A model generated the notes under the pieces. That model did not search any database and had not been told where the DNA came from. It saw only the letters and a list, made by a program, of their open reading frames with translations. Both the position numbers and the translations under genes were made by a program. From Terrirhizobium terrae (GTDB lineage Bacteria; Pseudomonadota; Alphaproteobacteria; Rhizobiales; Rhizobiaceae), in assembly GCF_030323265.1 (NCBI RefSeq), contig NZ_CP104992.1, forward strand, positions 1,053,501 to 1,117,500: a stretch of 64,000 nucleotides of DNA, read 5' to 3'. Every line of letters starts with the position of its first letter. Position 1 is the stretch's first letter. Positions 1 through 9,166 of the stretch are shown piece by piece.

Positions 1-27
1 GCTGATCCCGCAGCCCCTGCCCCATTG

Positions 28-1203
28 ATGAGTGAACGGCGCACGACGGTGCTCGGCGCCTTCCTGACGGCCATCGGCCCCGTCTCGATGGCCGTTTATA
101 CGCCGGCCATGCCCGAACTGGTGCGCGCCTTCGACACGACGGAAGCGGCCATCAAGCTGAGACTCTCGCTCTATTTCGGCGGCTTCGCGATCGCCCAGCT
201 CCTTGCCGGCCCCGTTTCAGATGCCTTCGGCCGCCGCGCCGCTTCGATTGCCTTTCTCGCGATCTATGTCCTCGGCTCACTGATGGCCGCAATGGCCAGC
301 ACGGTCGACGTCATCCTGGCCGGACGGCTGATCCAGGGTATCGGCGCATCCGTCGGTGTCACCGTTGCGCGTGCCGCCGTCCGCGACCAGTTCACCGGCA
401 CCGAAGCATCGCGGATCATGAACATGATCGGCATCATCCTCGCCATTGGACCTGCACTCGGTCCGACCGTGGGTGGGCTGGCGCTTTCCGCCTTCGGCTG
501 GCAATCGATCTTCCTGCTGATGATCGCATTCGGCGGCGGCCTGCTGCTGAGCTGCATTTTTCTACTCAAGGAAACCGCAATCCCGGATCGCTCGCGCCTC
601 AAGCCGGCGACGCTCGTACGCACCTATGTCGGCCTTCTCGGCGACATGCGGTTTCTCCTTCCGGCTCTCATCCTCGGCGGCTCGGTCGGCGCTCTCTACG
701 CCCAGGGCACGATGCTGCCTTTCGTGCTGATCGACGTCGTGGGTCTCACGCCGACCGAATACGGTATCGGCATGCTCGCGCAGACCGGCGCCTATCTCGC
801 AGGCTCGATCACTCTGCGCATGACATCGAAGCATATGTCAGGCCCCAGGACCGTCTCGATCGGCATCGCATGCAGCGCTGTCGGCGGCACATTGATATTC
901 CTGTCGGCTCACCTGATCGACCCGAGCTTCCTGTCAATCATGCTGCCGGTCGGCATCTGCACCTTCGGCATCGCCTTCCTGACACCGCACATCGTCACCG
1001 CCGGACTGGCGCCCTTTCCTAGGGTGGCGGGCTCGGCCTCGGCGCTGATGGGCTTCATCCAGATGGGCGGCGGATTTGCCGGCGGCCTTGCGGCTGCGGC
1101 TTTCGCGACGCCGCTCGCCTCCTTCGGCACGATCATACCACTGATGGAGTTCATTGCCGTTGGAAGCTATTTCGCCTTCCGGACCATCAGCCGCAGGCAA
1201 TGA
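28..1203 (+). CDS. Bcr/CflA-type MFS multidrug efflux transporter
   Basis: Inner-membrane proton-driven efflux pump of the major facilitator superfamily, about 391 residues, with roughly twelve hydrophobic segments. The N-terminal segment reads 'VYTPAMPEL', close to the usual start of Bcr/CflA pumps, and the loop after helix 2 holds motif A as 'GPVSDAFGRR'. ATG at 28 directly follows a TTG at 25. The frame is open back to base 1, so the true start could lie outside the window. It converges on argG through a shared hairpin. The family exports drugs such as bicyclomycin and chloramphenicol; the substrate here cannot be read from sequence. Confidence 0.85.
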   Translation: MSERRTTVLGAFLTAIGPVSMAVYTPAMPELVRAFDTTEAAIKLRLSLYFGGFAIAQLLAGPVSDAFGRRAASIAFLAIYVLGSLMAAMASTVDVILAGRLIQGIGASVGVTVARAAVRDQFTGTEASRIMNMIGIILAIGPALGPTVGGLALSAFGWQSIFLLMIAFGGGLLLSCIFLLKETAIPDRSRLKPATLVRTYVGLLGDMRFLLPALILGGSVGALYAQGTMLPFVLIDVVGLTPTEYGIGMLAQTGAYLAGSITLRMTSKHMSGPRTVSIGIACSAVGGTLIFLSAHLIDPSFLSIMLPVGICTFGIAFLTPHIVTAGLAPFPRVAGSASALMGFIQMGGGFAGGLAAAAFATPLASFGTIIPLMEFIAVGSYFAFRTISRRQ

Positions 1204-1204
1204 A

Positions 1205-1236
1205 AAAGCCCCGCGGCCGGATGGCAACGGGGCTTT
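1205..1236. terminator. bidirectional intrinsic terminator
   Basis: Inverted repeat AAAGCCCCG / CGGGGCTTT (1205-1213 with 1228-1236), with A residues on the left and T residues on the right. It lies between the convergent MFS gene and argG and can serve both. Confidence 0.75.
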
Positions 1237-1261
1237 AGTTTGGCAATAGCCGACAGCTAGC

Positions 1262-2485
1262 TTACTTGATCTGGTTGCGCTTTGCGAGAGTGCGCAGGCG
1301 AAGGGCATTGAGCTTGATGAAGCCTGCCGCATCCTTCTGGTCGTAGGCGCCCTGGTCGTCCTCGAAGGTGACGAGCTGGTCGGAGTAGAGCGACTTCGCG
1401 CTTTCGCGACCGGTGACCATGACATTGCCCTTGTAGAGCTTCAGCGTCACTTCGCCTTCGACATGCTCCTGGCTCTTGTCGATCAGGGCCTGCAGCATCT
1501 CGCGCTCCGGCGAGAACCAGAAGCCGTAATAGATGAGCTCGGCATATTTCGGCATCAGCTCATCCTTGAGGTGAGCAGCGCCCCGGTCGAGCGTGATCGA
1601 TTCGATCGCACGGTGGGCGGCGAGCAGGATCGTGCCGCCGGGGGTCTCGTAGACGCCGCGCGACTTCATGCCGACGAAACGGTTCTCGACGAGGTCGAGA
1701 CGGCCGATGCCGTTGTCGCGGCCATAATCGTTGAGGGTCTTGAGCAGCGTCGCAGGCGACATCTCGACGCCGTTGATCGAGACGGCATCACCCTTGCGGA
1801 AGCCGACCTTGATGACGGTCGCCTTGTCCGGAGCAGCTTCCGGCGAAATGGTGCGCATATGCACGTATTCCGGAGCCTCGATCGCCGGATCTTCCAGAAC
1901 CTTGCCCTCGGACGAGGAGTGCAGCAGGTTGGCGTCAACGGAGAAAGGCGCTTCGCCCTTCTTGTCCTTGGCAACCGGGATCTGGTGCTGTTCGGCGAAG
2001 TTCAGGAGATCCGTACGGCTCTTGAACGACCAGTCGCGCCACGGAGCGATGACCTTGATGTCCGGGTTCAGCGCATAGGCCGACAGTTCGAAACGAACCT
2101 GGTCGTTGCCCTTGCCGGTCGCGCCATGGGCGATCGCGTCGGCGCCGGTCTTCTTGGCGATCTCGATGAGATGCTTGGAGATCAGCGGGCGGGCAATCGA
2201 TGTGCCGAGCAGGTACACGCCTTCATAGACGGCATTGGCACGGAACATCGGGAAGACGAAATCGCGGACGAACTCTTCGCGGACGTCCTCGATATAGATC
2301 TCCTTGATGCCCAGCATCTCGGCCTTCTTGCGCGCCGGCTCGAGCTCTTCGCCCTGACCGAGATCGGCCGTGAAGGTCACGACTTCGGCGTTGAGTTCGG
2401 TCTGCAGCCATTTCAGGATGATCGAGGTGTCGAGACCGCCGGAATAGGCGAGAACGACCTTCTTTACGTCTTTCGGAAGTGCCAT
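1262..2485 (-). CDS. argG: argininosuccinate synthase
   Basis: Cytoplasmic enzyme of arginine biosynthesis that condenses citrulline and aspartate with ATP to argininosuccinate. The product is 407 residues, the normal length for type 1 enzymes. The ATP-pyrophosphatase motif '[10 protein letters not shown]' lies near residue 12, and '[13 protein letters not shown]' in the middle is characteristic. I place the start at ATG 2485 ('MALPKDVKK') because the 31 extra residues available upstream have no counterpart in the family. It appears to be transcribed alone. Confidence 0.97.
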   Translation of the reverse strand: MALPKDVKKVVLAYSGGLDTSIILKWLQTELNAEVVTFTADLGQGEELEPARKKAEMLGIKEIYIEDVREEFVRDFVFPMFRANAVYEGVYLLGTSIARPLISKHLIEIAKKTGADAIAHGATGKGNDQVRFELSAYALNPDIKVIAPWRDWSFKSRTDLLNFAEQHQIPVAKDKKGEAPFSVDANLLHSSSEGKVLEDPAIEAPEYVHMRTISPEAAPDKATVIKVGFRKGDAVSINGVEMSPATLLKTLNDYGRDNGIGRLDLVENRFVGMKSRGVYETPGGTILLAAHRAIESITLDRGAAHLKDELMPKYAELIYYGFWFSPEREMLQALIDKSQEHVEGEVTLKLYKGNVMVTGRESAKSLYSDQLVTFEDDQGAYDQKDAAGFIKLNALRLRTLAKRNQIK

Positions 2486-2599
2486 ATCGATTTGCGTCCG
2501 TCTGTGGTGGTGACAGCCTGGTGAGGGCCGTCTGATCGGGAATGGCGGCACTTTTAGCGAGTTTGCGAAGGTGCGCAAGAAAAACCGGGTGATCCGGTA

Positions 2600-2893
2600 T
2601 CAGAGATGGCGTCGCACGTTCATGCGCTGATGGAGGATGCGCACGATGACGATCCGGCTTACGGTTTCCCGATAGATGATGAAATGAGCTTTGCAAGACA
2701 GCACGAAGTAGTTCCGTCTTATCTCGTCGCCAATCTTTCGACCGTGTCGAGGCCCTTCGACCAAAGATCGGCAGGCGTCTCTGAGCTCAAAGGTATAAAC
2801 CTCTGCATTCTCGAAACCCCAATGCTGTTCGGTATAGTCGTAAATATCGTCGATATCGGCCTCAGCCTTGGGCGAGAAGACAAGCGCCTTCAT
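2600..2893 (-). CDS. parE: ParE/RelE-family toxin
   Basis: Toxin of a type II toxin-antitoxin pair, 97 residues. It has the compact RelE/ParE fold pattern: 'FSPKAEADIDDIYDYT' at the start, a middle helix ending 'GPRHGRKIG', and a C-terminal strand ('HFIIYRE...VIVRILHQRM'). ParE members usually poison DNA gyrase, but the RelE/ParE superfamily also contains ribonucleases, so the target is inferred. Its start overlaps the antitoxin stop by four bases, so the two are translationally coupled. Confidence 0.88.
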   Translation of the reverse strand: MKALVFSPKAEADIDDIYDYTEQHWGFENAEVYTFELRDACRSLVEGPRHGRKIGDEIRRNYFVLSCKAHFIIYRETVSRIVIVRILHQRMNVRRHL

Positions 2894-3141
2894 CGCTGCG
2901 CGCGCTGTACCCGTTTACGTTCGATAAAAGCATCAAAATCGAACGGTTGCGGCTCTCCTGATGCCTCGCCCTCATCGATCGCCGTGCGGATCGCCTCGAT
3001 AGCTTCCTCTTCGCTTTCCTTGAGCAGCCTTAGCGCCTCCTCGACGACCTCGCTTTCGGACGCATAGCGCCCTTCGTCGACCTGCTTCCTAACGAACGCC
3101 GTCAGTTCCTCGTCCACCTTGATCGACTTGATCTCGCCCAC
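2890..3141 (-). CDS. parD: ParD-like antitoxin (CopG/RHH family)
   Basis: 83-residue antitoxin encoded immediately before its toxin. The N-terminus 'IKSIKVDEELTAFVRKQV' fits a ribbon-helix-helix DNA-binding fold; 'YASESEVVEEALRLL' is typical of ParD. The acidic tail ending 'FIERKRVQRAQR' would wrap the toxin. The start is GTG at 3141 with GGAG eight bases upstream; there is no ATG alternative. ParD proteins normally repress their own operon. Confidence 0.86.
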   Translation of the reverse strand: MGEIKSIKVDEELTAFVRKQVDEGRYASESEVVEEALRLLKESEEEAIEAIRTAIDEGEASGEPQPFDFDAFIERKRVQRAQR

Positions 3142-3254
3142 CGGCTTGGCTCCGCTTCAATATCCCGTCATGTTGACGCAGTAGCCAGACATACCATATC
3201 CGCCCAACCTTTGAACCGTACCTTTTAATGGAAGCGCCCAAGAGGAGACCTCCC

Positions 3255-4112
3255 ATGGCCGTTACTCATCCTGCTTTGAAGAAAGACAATGTTGCCGTCG
3301 TCACTGGTGCCGCCTCGGGCATCGGGCTTGCCGCGGCCAAGGAATTTGCCCGCATGGGCCTGTCCGTCGTGCTGGTCGATCTGGAGGGCGACAAGCTGGC
3401 CGAGGCCGCGCGCGACGTGGCGAGCCTTGCCGAAGGCGGCGAGCATGATGTCGCGGCGATCGGCACCGACGTCTCCAAGCCGGAAGAGTTGGCCGCGCTG
3501 GAGCGCGCGGTCGTCCAGCGCTTCGGCCGGGTCCATGTGCTGATGAACAATGCCGGCATCCAGCCCGGCAGCAGCATTTTTGGCCCGCAGGCCAACTGGG
3601 ACAACGTACTCGCCGTCAATCTGATGGGCATCGTCAACGGCAGCCGCATTTTCGGCCCGGCGATGATCGCCCATGGCGAACCGGCGCTGATCATCAATAC
3701 CGGCTCCAAACAGGGCATCACCACGCCGCCCGGCGACCCGGCCTATAATGTCTCGAAGTCCGGCGTGAAAACCTTCACCGAAGCGCTACAGCACGAATTG
3801 CGCAACACCGAGGGCTGCCAGGTATCGGCGCATCTGCTGATCCCCGGCTTCGTGTTCACGCCGCTTGCGGCCGGCGGCCGCACCGAAAAGCCGACAGGCG
3901 CCTGGACCTCGGAACAAACGGTCGAGTTCATGCTGCAAAGTCTTGAACGCGGTGACTTCTACATCCTCTGCCCCGACAACGATGTCGACCGCGCAACCGA
4001 CGAGCGCCGCATGGCCTGGGCGATCGGCGACGTCATCGAAAACCGCCCACCGCTTTCGCGCTGGCACCCGGATTTTGCCGACGCATCAAAACAATTCATT
4101 GCAGGCAACTGA
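3255..4112 (+). CDS. SDR-family NAD(P)-dependent oxidoreductase
   Basis: Classical short-chain dehydrogenase of about 285 residues. The Rossmann cofactor motif 'TGAASGIG' is near residue 17, 'NNAGI' follows, a serine sits at 'INTGSKQG', and the catalytic pair is in 'YNVSKSG'. ATG 3255 is chosen because 'GAGGAGACC' lies just upstream; an in-frame ATG at 3228 would add nine unrelated residues. The substrate is unknown. The gene stands alone between the divergent ParDE operon and a LysE-type exporter. Confidence 0.85.
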   Translation: MAVTHPALKKDNVAVVTGAASGIGLAAAKEFARMGLSVVLVDLEGDKLAEAARDVASLAEGGEHDVAAIGTDVSKPEELAALERAVVQRFGRVHVLMNNAGIQPGSSIFGPQANWDNVLAVNLMGIVNGSRIFGPAMIAHGEPALIINTGSKQGITTPPGDPAYNVSKSGVKTFTEALQHELRNTEGCQVSAHLLIPGFVFTPLAAGGRTEKPTGAWTSEQTVEFMLQSLERGDFYILCPDNDVDRATDERRMAWAIGDVIENRPPLSRWHPDFADASKQFIAGN

Positions 4113-4183
4113 TTCATTGATTTGGCAGGCGCTTGAAAGCCGGATAAACGACATCCTCGATCATCCGGCTTTCGAGTGTGACC

Positions 4184-4825
4184 ATGGAATTCCTGCCGAG
4201 CCTGCCTGCCCTGCTTGCCTTCACCGCCGCTGGCCTTCTGCTGGCTATCACGCCGGGCCCGGACATGACGCTGTCGATCAGCCGGGCACTCGGTGAAGGT
4301 CGCCGTCCCGCACTCTATACGGTACTCGGCACCAGCCTCGGCGTCGTCTGCCACACGCTGCTGGTCGCCTTCGGCATCTCGGCGCTGATCACCGCCTCGC
4401 CGACCGCCTTCTTCATCCTGAAAACCGGTGGCGCCGCCTACCTTCTGTGGCTCGCCATCCAGGCGATCCGCTTCGGTTCCAGCCTGTCGGTCGAAAAGGT
4501 AGAGCGGCCGCAAAGCAGCGCGCTCGCAAATATTTCCGTCGGCTTCTGGGTGAACATCCTGAACCCGAAGGTCATCATCTTCTTCATGACCTTCCTGCCG
4601 CAGTTCGTCACTGCGACGGACCCGCATGTCACGGGCAAGCTGATCTTCTTCGGGATCTACTTCATCGTCATCGGCATGCCGGTAAACCTGATCGTCGTGC
4701 TCGCGGCCGATCGTCTCTCGAAATGGCTGCAGGCCAACCCGAAGGTCCTGCGCGGCATCGACTACACCTTCGCCGGTGTATTCTCCATCTTCGCAGCGAA
4801 GATCTTTTTCACCCAGGCAAAATAA
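4184..4825 (+). CDS. LysE/RhtB-family amino-acid exporter
   Basis: Inner-membrane exporter of about 213 residues with six hydrophobic segments. 'ITPGPDMTLSISRAL' near the N-terminus is the hallmark of the LysE/RhtB superfamily, which exports basic or neutral amino acids or homoserine lactones. A GTG at 4178 lies two codons ahead of ATG 4184 and could be used instead. The gene converges on rlmN across a strong hairpin. Confidence 0.87.
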   Translation: MEFLPSLPALLAFTAAGLLLAITPGPDMTLSISRALGEGRRPALYTVLGTSLGVVCHTLLVAFGISALITASPTAFFILKTGGAAYLLWLAIQAIRFGSSLSVEKVERPQSSALANISVGFWVNILNPKVIIFFMTFLPQFVTATDPHVTGKLIFFGIYFIVIGMPVNLIVVLAADRLSKWLQANPKVLRGIDYTFAGVFSIFAAKIFFTQAK

Positions 4826-4827
4826 GA

Positions 4828-4853
4828 AAAAGGCCGGATAAACCGGCCTTTTG
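4828..4853. terminator. bidirectional intrinsic terminator
   Basis: AAAAGGCCGG / CCGGCCTTTT separated by six bases, between the convergent LysE-type gene and rlmN. Almost the same arm sequence recurs at 6282-6306 after the ialB-like gene. Confidence 0.8.
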
Positions 4854-4854
4854 A

Positions 4855-6090
4855 TCAATCGTCTTCGCCGTGGCCCGCAATCATCATCGCCTCGAACGCC
4901 AGACGCTCGGTCTTGCGCATGCGCTCCGATTCCGACTTCAGCTGACCGCAGGCGGCAAGGATGTCGCGCCCGCGCGGCGTGCGGATCGGCGAGGCATAGC
5001 CCGCCTGGTTGATGAAATCGGCAAACTTCTCGATCGTCGCCCAGTCGGAGCACTGGTAGTTCGTGCCCGGCCAAGGGTTGAACGGGATGAGGTTGATCTT
5101 GGCGGGAATGCCCTTCAGGAGCTGGGTCAGCAGCTTGGCGTCCTCCAGGCTGTCGTTGACATCCTTCAGCATCACATATTCGAAAGTGATGCGACGTGCG
5201 TTCGACAGGCTCGGATAGGCGCGGCAGGCGTCCAGCAGTTCCTTCAGCGGATACTTCTTGTTGATCGGCACCAGCATGTCGCGCAACTCGTCGCGCACGG
5301 CATGCAGCGAGATCGCCAGCATGACGCCGATCTCTTCACCCGTGCGATAGATCTCCGGCACGACACCGGAAGTAGACAGAGTGACACGCCGCTTCGACAG
5401 CGACAGGCCATCACCGTCGGTCGCGATCAAGAGCGCGGTCTTGACGCTCTCGAAATTGTAGAGCGGCTCGCCCATGCCCATCATCACGATATTGGTGACC
5501 TTGCGCTCGCCGGTCGGCACGAAGGCGCCCGGAGGCGTATCGGCACCGGGGAAATCGCCCAGCCGATCACGGGCCAACAGGAGCTGCGCCAGGATTTCTT
5601 CCGGCGTCAGGTTGCGCACGAGCTTCTGCGTGCCGGTGTGACAGAAGGAGCAGGTAAGCGAACAGCCGACCTGGCTCGAAATGCAGAGCGTACCGCGACC
5701 TTCTTCCGGAATATAGACGGTCTCGACCTCGACCGGACGACCGGCGCCGCGCGGCGGGAAGCGCAGCAGCCACTTCCGCGTGCCGTCATTGGATATCTGC
5801 TCTTCGACGATTTCCGGACGGGCGATGGTGAAATGCGCCTTCAGCATTTCGCGCATGTCCTTCGCCACGTTCGTCATCGCGTCGAAATCGGACACGCCGC
5901 GAATATAGAGCCAGTGCCACAACTGGCTGACGCGCATGCGTACCTGCTTTTCCGGCACGCCCTTTTCCTTCAGAGCAGCCGCCATCATGTCGCGCGTCAG
6001 GCCGATCAGCGATGGCTTGGCGCTGAACAGATCCGGATTGGCAACCAGAGGCGCCTTGATGGCGGGTGCGAGAGCCGCGGAAACCGTCAT
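4855..6090 (-). CDS. rlmN: dual-specificity 23S rRNA/tRNA m2A methyltransferase
   Basis: Radical-SAM enzyme that methylates C2 of A2503 in 23S rRNA and A37 in some tRNAs. The [4Fe-4S] motif 'CSLTCSFC' lies around residues 142-149; 'GMGEPLYN' follows, and the C-terminal catalytic cysteine is in 'AACGQL'. About 411 residues, normal for the family. ATG 6090 ('MTVSAALAP') is preferred; the 15 residues available upstream look non-coding. Confidence 0.96.
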   Translation of the reverse strand: MTVSAALAPAIKAPLVANPDLFSAKPSLIGLTRDMMAAALKEKGVPEKQVRMRVSQLWHWLYIRGVSDFDAMTNVAKDMREMLKAHFTIARPEIVEEQISNDGTRKWLLRFPPRGAGRPVEVETVYIPEEGRGTLCISSQVGCSLTCSFCHTGTQKLVRNLTPEEILAQLLLARDRLGDFPGADTPPGAFVPTGERKVTNIVMMGMGEPLYNFESVKTALLIATDGDGLSLSKRRVTLSTSGVVPEIYRTGEEIGVMLAISLHAVRDELRDMLVPINKKYPLKELLDACRAYPSLSNARRITFEYVMLKDVNDSLEDAKLLTQLLKGIPAKINLIPFNPWPGTNYQCSDWATIEKFADFINQAGYASPIRTPRGRDILAACGQLKSESERMRKTERLAFEAMMIAGHGEDD

Positions 6091-6281
6091 GTCTTCTATC
6101 CTGTCCAACAGATGCCGTAGGACGCACGTCATCAAGGTGCATCGCCTGGCATAACTATCCGTGAATTCCTGTGGTTCACCAAAGCGCTATTTGCAAAAGC
6201 CGGCGCGGAACCAGTGTTGCGGCGCCTTTAGCATCAAATCGGAGCCACGTCACTATTGTTGCAGAGCAGGGCTGCAATGCG

Positions 6282-6306
6282 AAAAGGCCGGACGAGCCGG
6301 CCTTTT
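6282..6306 (-). terminator. intrinsic terminator of the ialB-like gene
   Basis: AAAAGGCCGG ACGAG CCGGCCTTTT, 24 bases past the stop of the minus-strand gene at 6331-6834. It ends in a T run on the minus strand. Confidence 0.75.
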
Positions 6307-6330
6307 GCTGAATTCTGATGGCAGACTTGC

Positions 6331-6834
6331 TTACTTGCAGGATTCGATCTGCTTCAGCGCGGCGGAGATGCCGGCAAGCTGATAGGTGTAGGAAGTCTTG
6401 GTGCCGCGACCGGAAACCGCGCCGACGGTCATCGAGCTTCCGCCCTTCATGGCGGCCACGAGTGCCGGCTCTTCGGCCGCGTTCTCGACCCAGGCAGCCT
6501 TATCCTTGGTGAACATGGTGAAGTTCTTGCCGTCGATCGTTACCGTAACCTTGGAATTGGCCTGCAACGGATAACCGACCATGGCCTGCGGTTCGTAGGA
6601 AATGTTCTGGCCCGGGCGCTGCGACACGATGAAGAAGATGTCGCCGTGGTCGACATTTGCTGGTTCCTTGGTTGTCGGCACGGACAACACGTAGCAGACG
6701 GTGCTGTTGCCCTGCTTGTAGGAATAGGCACCCCAGGCCTTGAACTGCTGGATACGGGTCGGCGTCTGGGCCGAGGCGAGGCCTGCGCTTACGAATGTAA
6801 GAGCGAGTGCGAGTGCGACTGTGCGTGCGAACAT
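6331..6834 (-). CDS. invasion-associated locus B (IalB) family exported protein
   Basis: 167-residue secreted protein. A signal peptide ('TVALALALTFVSAGLASA') is followed by a mature domain starting 'QTPTRIQQFKAWGAY' with a conserved cysteine in 'TVCYVLS'. 'QNISYEPQAMVGYPL', 'FTMFTKDKAAWVEN' and 'AMKGGSSMTV' match the IalB family known from Bartonella and common in rhizobia. The role in free-living relatives is unclear; periplasmic or envelope location is inferred. It is divergent from the ECF sigma gene. Confidence 0.78.
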   Translation of the reverse strand: MFARTVALALALTFVSAGLASAQTPTRIQQFKAWGAYSYKQGNSTVCYVLSVPTTKEPANVDHGDIFFIVSQRPGQNISYEPQAMVGYPLQANSKVTVTIDGKNFTMFTKDKAAWVENAAEEPALVAAMKGGSSMTVGAVSGRGTKTSYTYQLAGISAALKQIESCK

Positions 6835-7106
6835 GGGGTTCCTGCCGGGTCTGTTATACGTAGCGTCTCAGCCGAAGAACTGTTTGAGACGGGCCATGAT
6901 TAGGTTCATTTTGACTTAATTCTGGTTACCAATCCGTCAACGCCGAAATCATCTGCGCTTTACTTTGCAGATCATTCCATGAGCCTCGGCTCGAAGGTGA
7001 GATTGCCCCTTGCGGCATGAGCGGGAACTCGGTGGGTTGTCATGTCAATGACATAAGGAATTGGGCAAGAGTTTGTCCTCTTCCAAACTCCGGCAATGAC
7101 ATTAGT

Positions 7107-7713
7107 ATGGCCGCACATGATGCGAATCTCAGTCAGAAAAATTGCGTAGTCTGGATGCAGGGTGAAGACAGGGACGATTTTGCGCGCCTGGCGAAAGCAG
7201 TGGCCGAGCAGCGCGATCAAGCAGCCTTCGGCCTGCTCTTCGACCATTTTGGCCCGCGCCTGAAATCCTGGCTGGTTCATCAGTCGGTTGCCGTTGATGA
7301 AGCGGAGGAACTGGTCCAGGAAGTGATGACCATCCTCTGGCACCGCGCATCGCTCTACGACCCGCAGAAATCCTCACTATCGACGTGGCTTTTCCGTATC
7401 GCCCGCAACCGAAGACTCGACGCCCAGCGGCGCGCGCGGCAAGCAGGCTCTTGGCGAAACCGAATGGCTCTTGCTGGAGATGGAGGCTACGGATTCGCTG
7501 CTGGAGGGCGAAGAGCGCGATGCCCGCGTTCGCCGCGCCCTGAGCCAGATCCCCGGCGAGCAGATGAAGCTCGTGCAGGCTGCCTTCTTTCTTGGCCAGT
7601 CCCATTCGGAGATCGCCGCGGCGACAGGCTTGCCGCTCGGCACGGTCAAGTCGCGTATCCGGCTGGCCTTCCAGCATCTGCGCAAGGCACTCGAAGACCC
7701 TTCGCCCGGCTAG
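7107..7713 (+). pseudogene. ECF-type RNA polymerase sigma factor, frameshifted
   Basis: Extracytoplasmic-function sigma-70 factor split across two frames. Region 2 ('AAFGLLFDHFGPRLKSWL', 'LVQEVMTILWHRASLYDP', 'STWLFRIARNRRLDAQ') is read in frame from 7107 to about 7430. Region 4 ('LSQIPGEQMKLVQAAFF', 'HSEIAAATGLPLGTVKSR') is read in the next frame from about 7441 to 7713. The break lies in a GC-alternating stretch at 7426-7440. One extra base, or loss of one CG dinucleotide, explains it. The repaired product is about 201 residues. Starts at 7017 or 7155 are possible; 7107 ('MAAHD') is my choice. No anti-sigma gene adjoins it. Confidence 0.75.
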
Positions 7714-7720
7714 AGCCTCT

Positions 7721-8125
7721 TCAAACCTTCTTGCCTGCCGCAGGAGTTTCGATATCGGGATTGTCGGCAAGGACCTGATCAGCCGCATCGTAGTGACGAT
7801 CGGCGATGTGCCCCTGTATCATCTTGAGCGCTGCGGCGATGACAGCCATATCGTCGGTAAAGCCGACGCCGACCAGAACGTCCGGCAGAAAATCGAACGG
7901 CAGAATGAAATAGGCGAGCGCCGCCAGAAGAATGCCGCGCACGCGCATCGGTGTTTTGGGATCAACGGCACAATAATAAGATGCGACGAGATCCCGGCTG
8001 AACGGGACGTAACGCGCAGCACGCTTCAGCGTCGGCCAGAATTTGGCACGCACCTGCTTTTCGCGGCGGCTCTGCGTATCCTCGTCACCGGGAAGAAGAA
8101 TTTCACCGATTTTCACGTCGTCCAT
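7721..8125 (-). CDS. YkvA-family (DUF1232) membrane protein
   Basis: 134 residues. A central hydrophobic stretch contains 'AALAYFILPFDFLPDVLVGVGF', the conserved core of DUF1232/YkvA proteins, followed by 'DDMAVIAAAL'. Function is unknown in the family. It converges on the sigma factor gene with only seven bases between stops. Confidence 0.82.
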   Translation of the reverse strand: MDDVKIGEILLPGDEDTQSRREKQVRAKFWPTLKRAARYVPFSRDLVASYYCAVDPKTPMRVRGILLAALAYFILPFDFLPDVLVGVGFTDDMAVIAAALKMIQGHIADRHYDAADQVLADNPDIETPAAGKKV

Positions 8126-8192
8126 GGAAGCTCCGTCGAGTTACCCATCATCCATATGGGACCGGCCAGGCGGGAATTCAAAGGCGTTGGTT

Positions 8193-8495
8193 TCACGAGC
8201 GGCGAGCCGCCGCCTTGTCCATCGCCGCCGCAAGCTTGAAGTCGCGATCGGTCAGCTGCTTCTTCGCATGCGTCGTCAGGCTAACATCGACGCGCGAATA
8301 ACTGTTGCTCCAGTCAGGATGATGGTTGAGTTTTTCCGCAACGATCGCCGCTTCGGTCATGAAATCGAAAGCCTCGATGAAGTTGTCGAATTTGAAGCTT
8401 TTCGAGATGGACAGCCCGTCGGCGCTGAGATGCCAACTGTCAAGACTGACCAATTCCCGCGATACTGCCTCGGCATCCAGCAATTCATAAGCCAT
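8193..8495 (-). CDS. phhB: 4a-hydroxytetrahydrobiopterin dehydratase
   Basis: 100-residue pterin-4a-carbinolamine dehydratase, which regenerates the pterin cofactor after aromatic amino-acid hydroxylation. The signature 'NHHPDWSNSYSRVDV' followed by 'LTTHA' carries the active-site histidines. It begins 11 bases after thpR ends on the same strand, so the two are probably co-transcribed. No phenylalanine hydroxylase is present in the window. Confidence 0.92.
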   Translation of the reverse strand: MAYELLDAEAVSRELVSLDSWHLSADGLSISKSFKFDNFIEAFDFMTEAAIVAEKLNHHPDWSNSYSRVDVSLTTHAKKQLTDRDFKLAAAMDKAAARRS

Positions 8496-8506
8496 GAGGA
8501 TAGACC

Positions 8507-9097
8507 TCAGAAATACTGCTTCGCCGGCTCCATCTCGCCATATTCGTAAGCCGAATGAACCTCGGACAGGGAGAAAATCTCCTCAGTCAGATACGGCCCG
8601 CCGCCGACCGATTCCTTCGATGACATCAATACGAAGCGCGAGACGGTGAAGGGAGCAGTGTAGAAATTGCCGCGACCCGAAAGATAGTGAACCACGTCAT
8701 CAAGGCGGCAGTTCTTCAGCCGTGCGAGCGTAACATGCGGCATGAATTTACGCGGATCCGGCGGCAGACCGATGCGCTGCTGGCAAATCCGCTCAATCTC
8801 ACCCTGAAGCGCCATAAGCTCAGGCGAAACGGATACTCCAGCCCAGACTGAATGCGGCTTTTTCGATCCGAATGAACCGATCCCGGTCAGTTGCGTCTGG
8901 AATTCGGGCCGGTCGATACGATCTAGCCGGTCAACGATCTCGTCGGCGGTGCGGTTGTCGACGTCACCAATGAAGCGCAGAGTAATGTGATAGTTTTCAA
9001 CGTCTATCCATCGCGCGCCTGGTATACCTCCCCGCAGGAGAGACAGTGACATGGCAACATTGCGCGGAACTTCGAGGGCGGTGAAAAGTCTCGGCAT
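8507..9097 (-). CDS. thpR: RNA 2',3'-cyclic phosphodiesterase
   Basis: 196-residue member of the 2H phosphoesterase superfamily (LigT/ThpR). Both histidine motifs are present: 'YHITLRF' near residue 42 and 'PHVTLAR' near residue 125. The family opens 2',3'-cyclic phosphate ends of RNA or tRNA halves. It is the first gene of a likely two-gene unit with phhB. Confidence 0.9.
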   Translation of the reverse strand: MPRLFTALEVPRNVAMSLSLLRGGIPGARWIDVENYHITLRFIGDVDNRTADEIVDRLDRIDRPEFQTQLTGIGSFGSKKPHSVWAGVSVSPELMALQGEIERICQQRIGLPPDPRKFMPHVTLARLKNCRLDDVVHYLSGRGNFYTAPFTVSRFVLMSSKESVGGGPYLTEEIFSLSEVHSAYEYGEMEPAKQYF

Positions 9098-9166
9098 ACG
9101 CAGAACCTCCTCGAATCTCTTGCAGATACTAACAGCGAATCATGCAATGCCGTTCCGCGCAAGCGG

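Noticed and set aside
1463..2524. 353-codon open frame opposite argG
   Set aside because: Shadow of argG in GC-rich DNA; composition is Arg/Asp/Gly/Leu-rich and matches no family.
4870..6120. 416-codon open frame opposite rlmN
   Set aside because: The opposite strand encodes a complete RlmN with all motifs; this frame is its antisense shadow.
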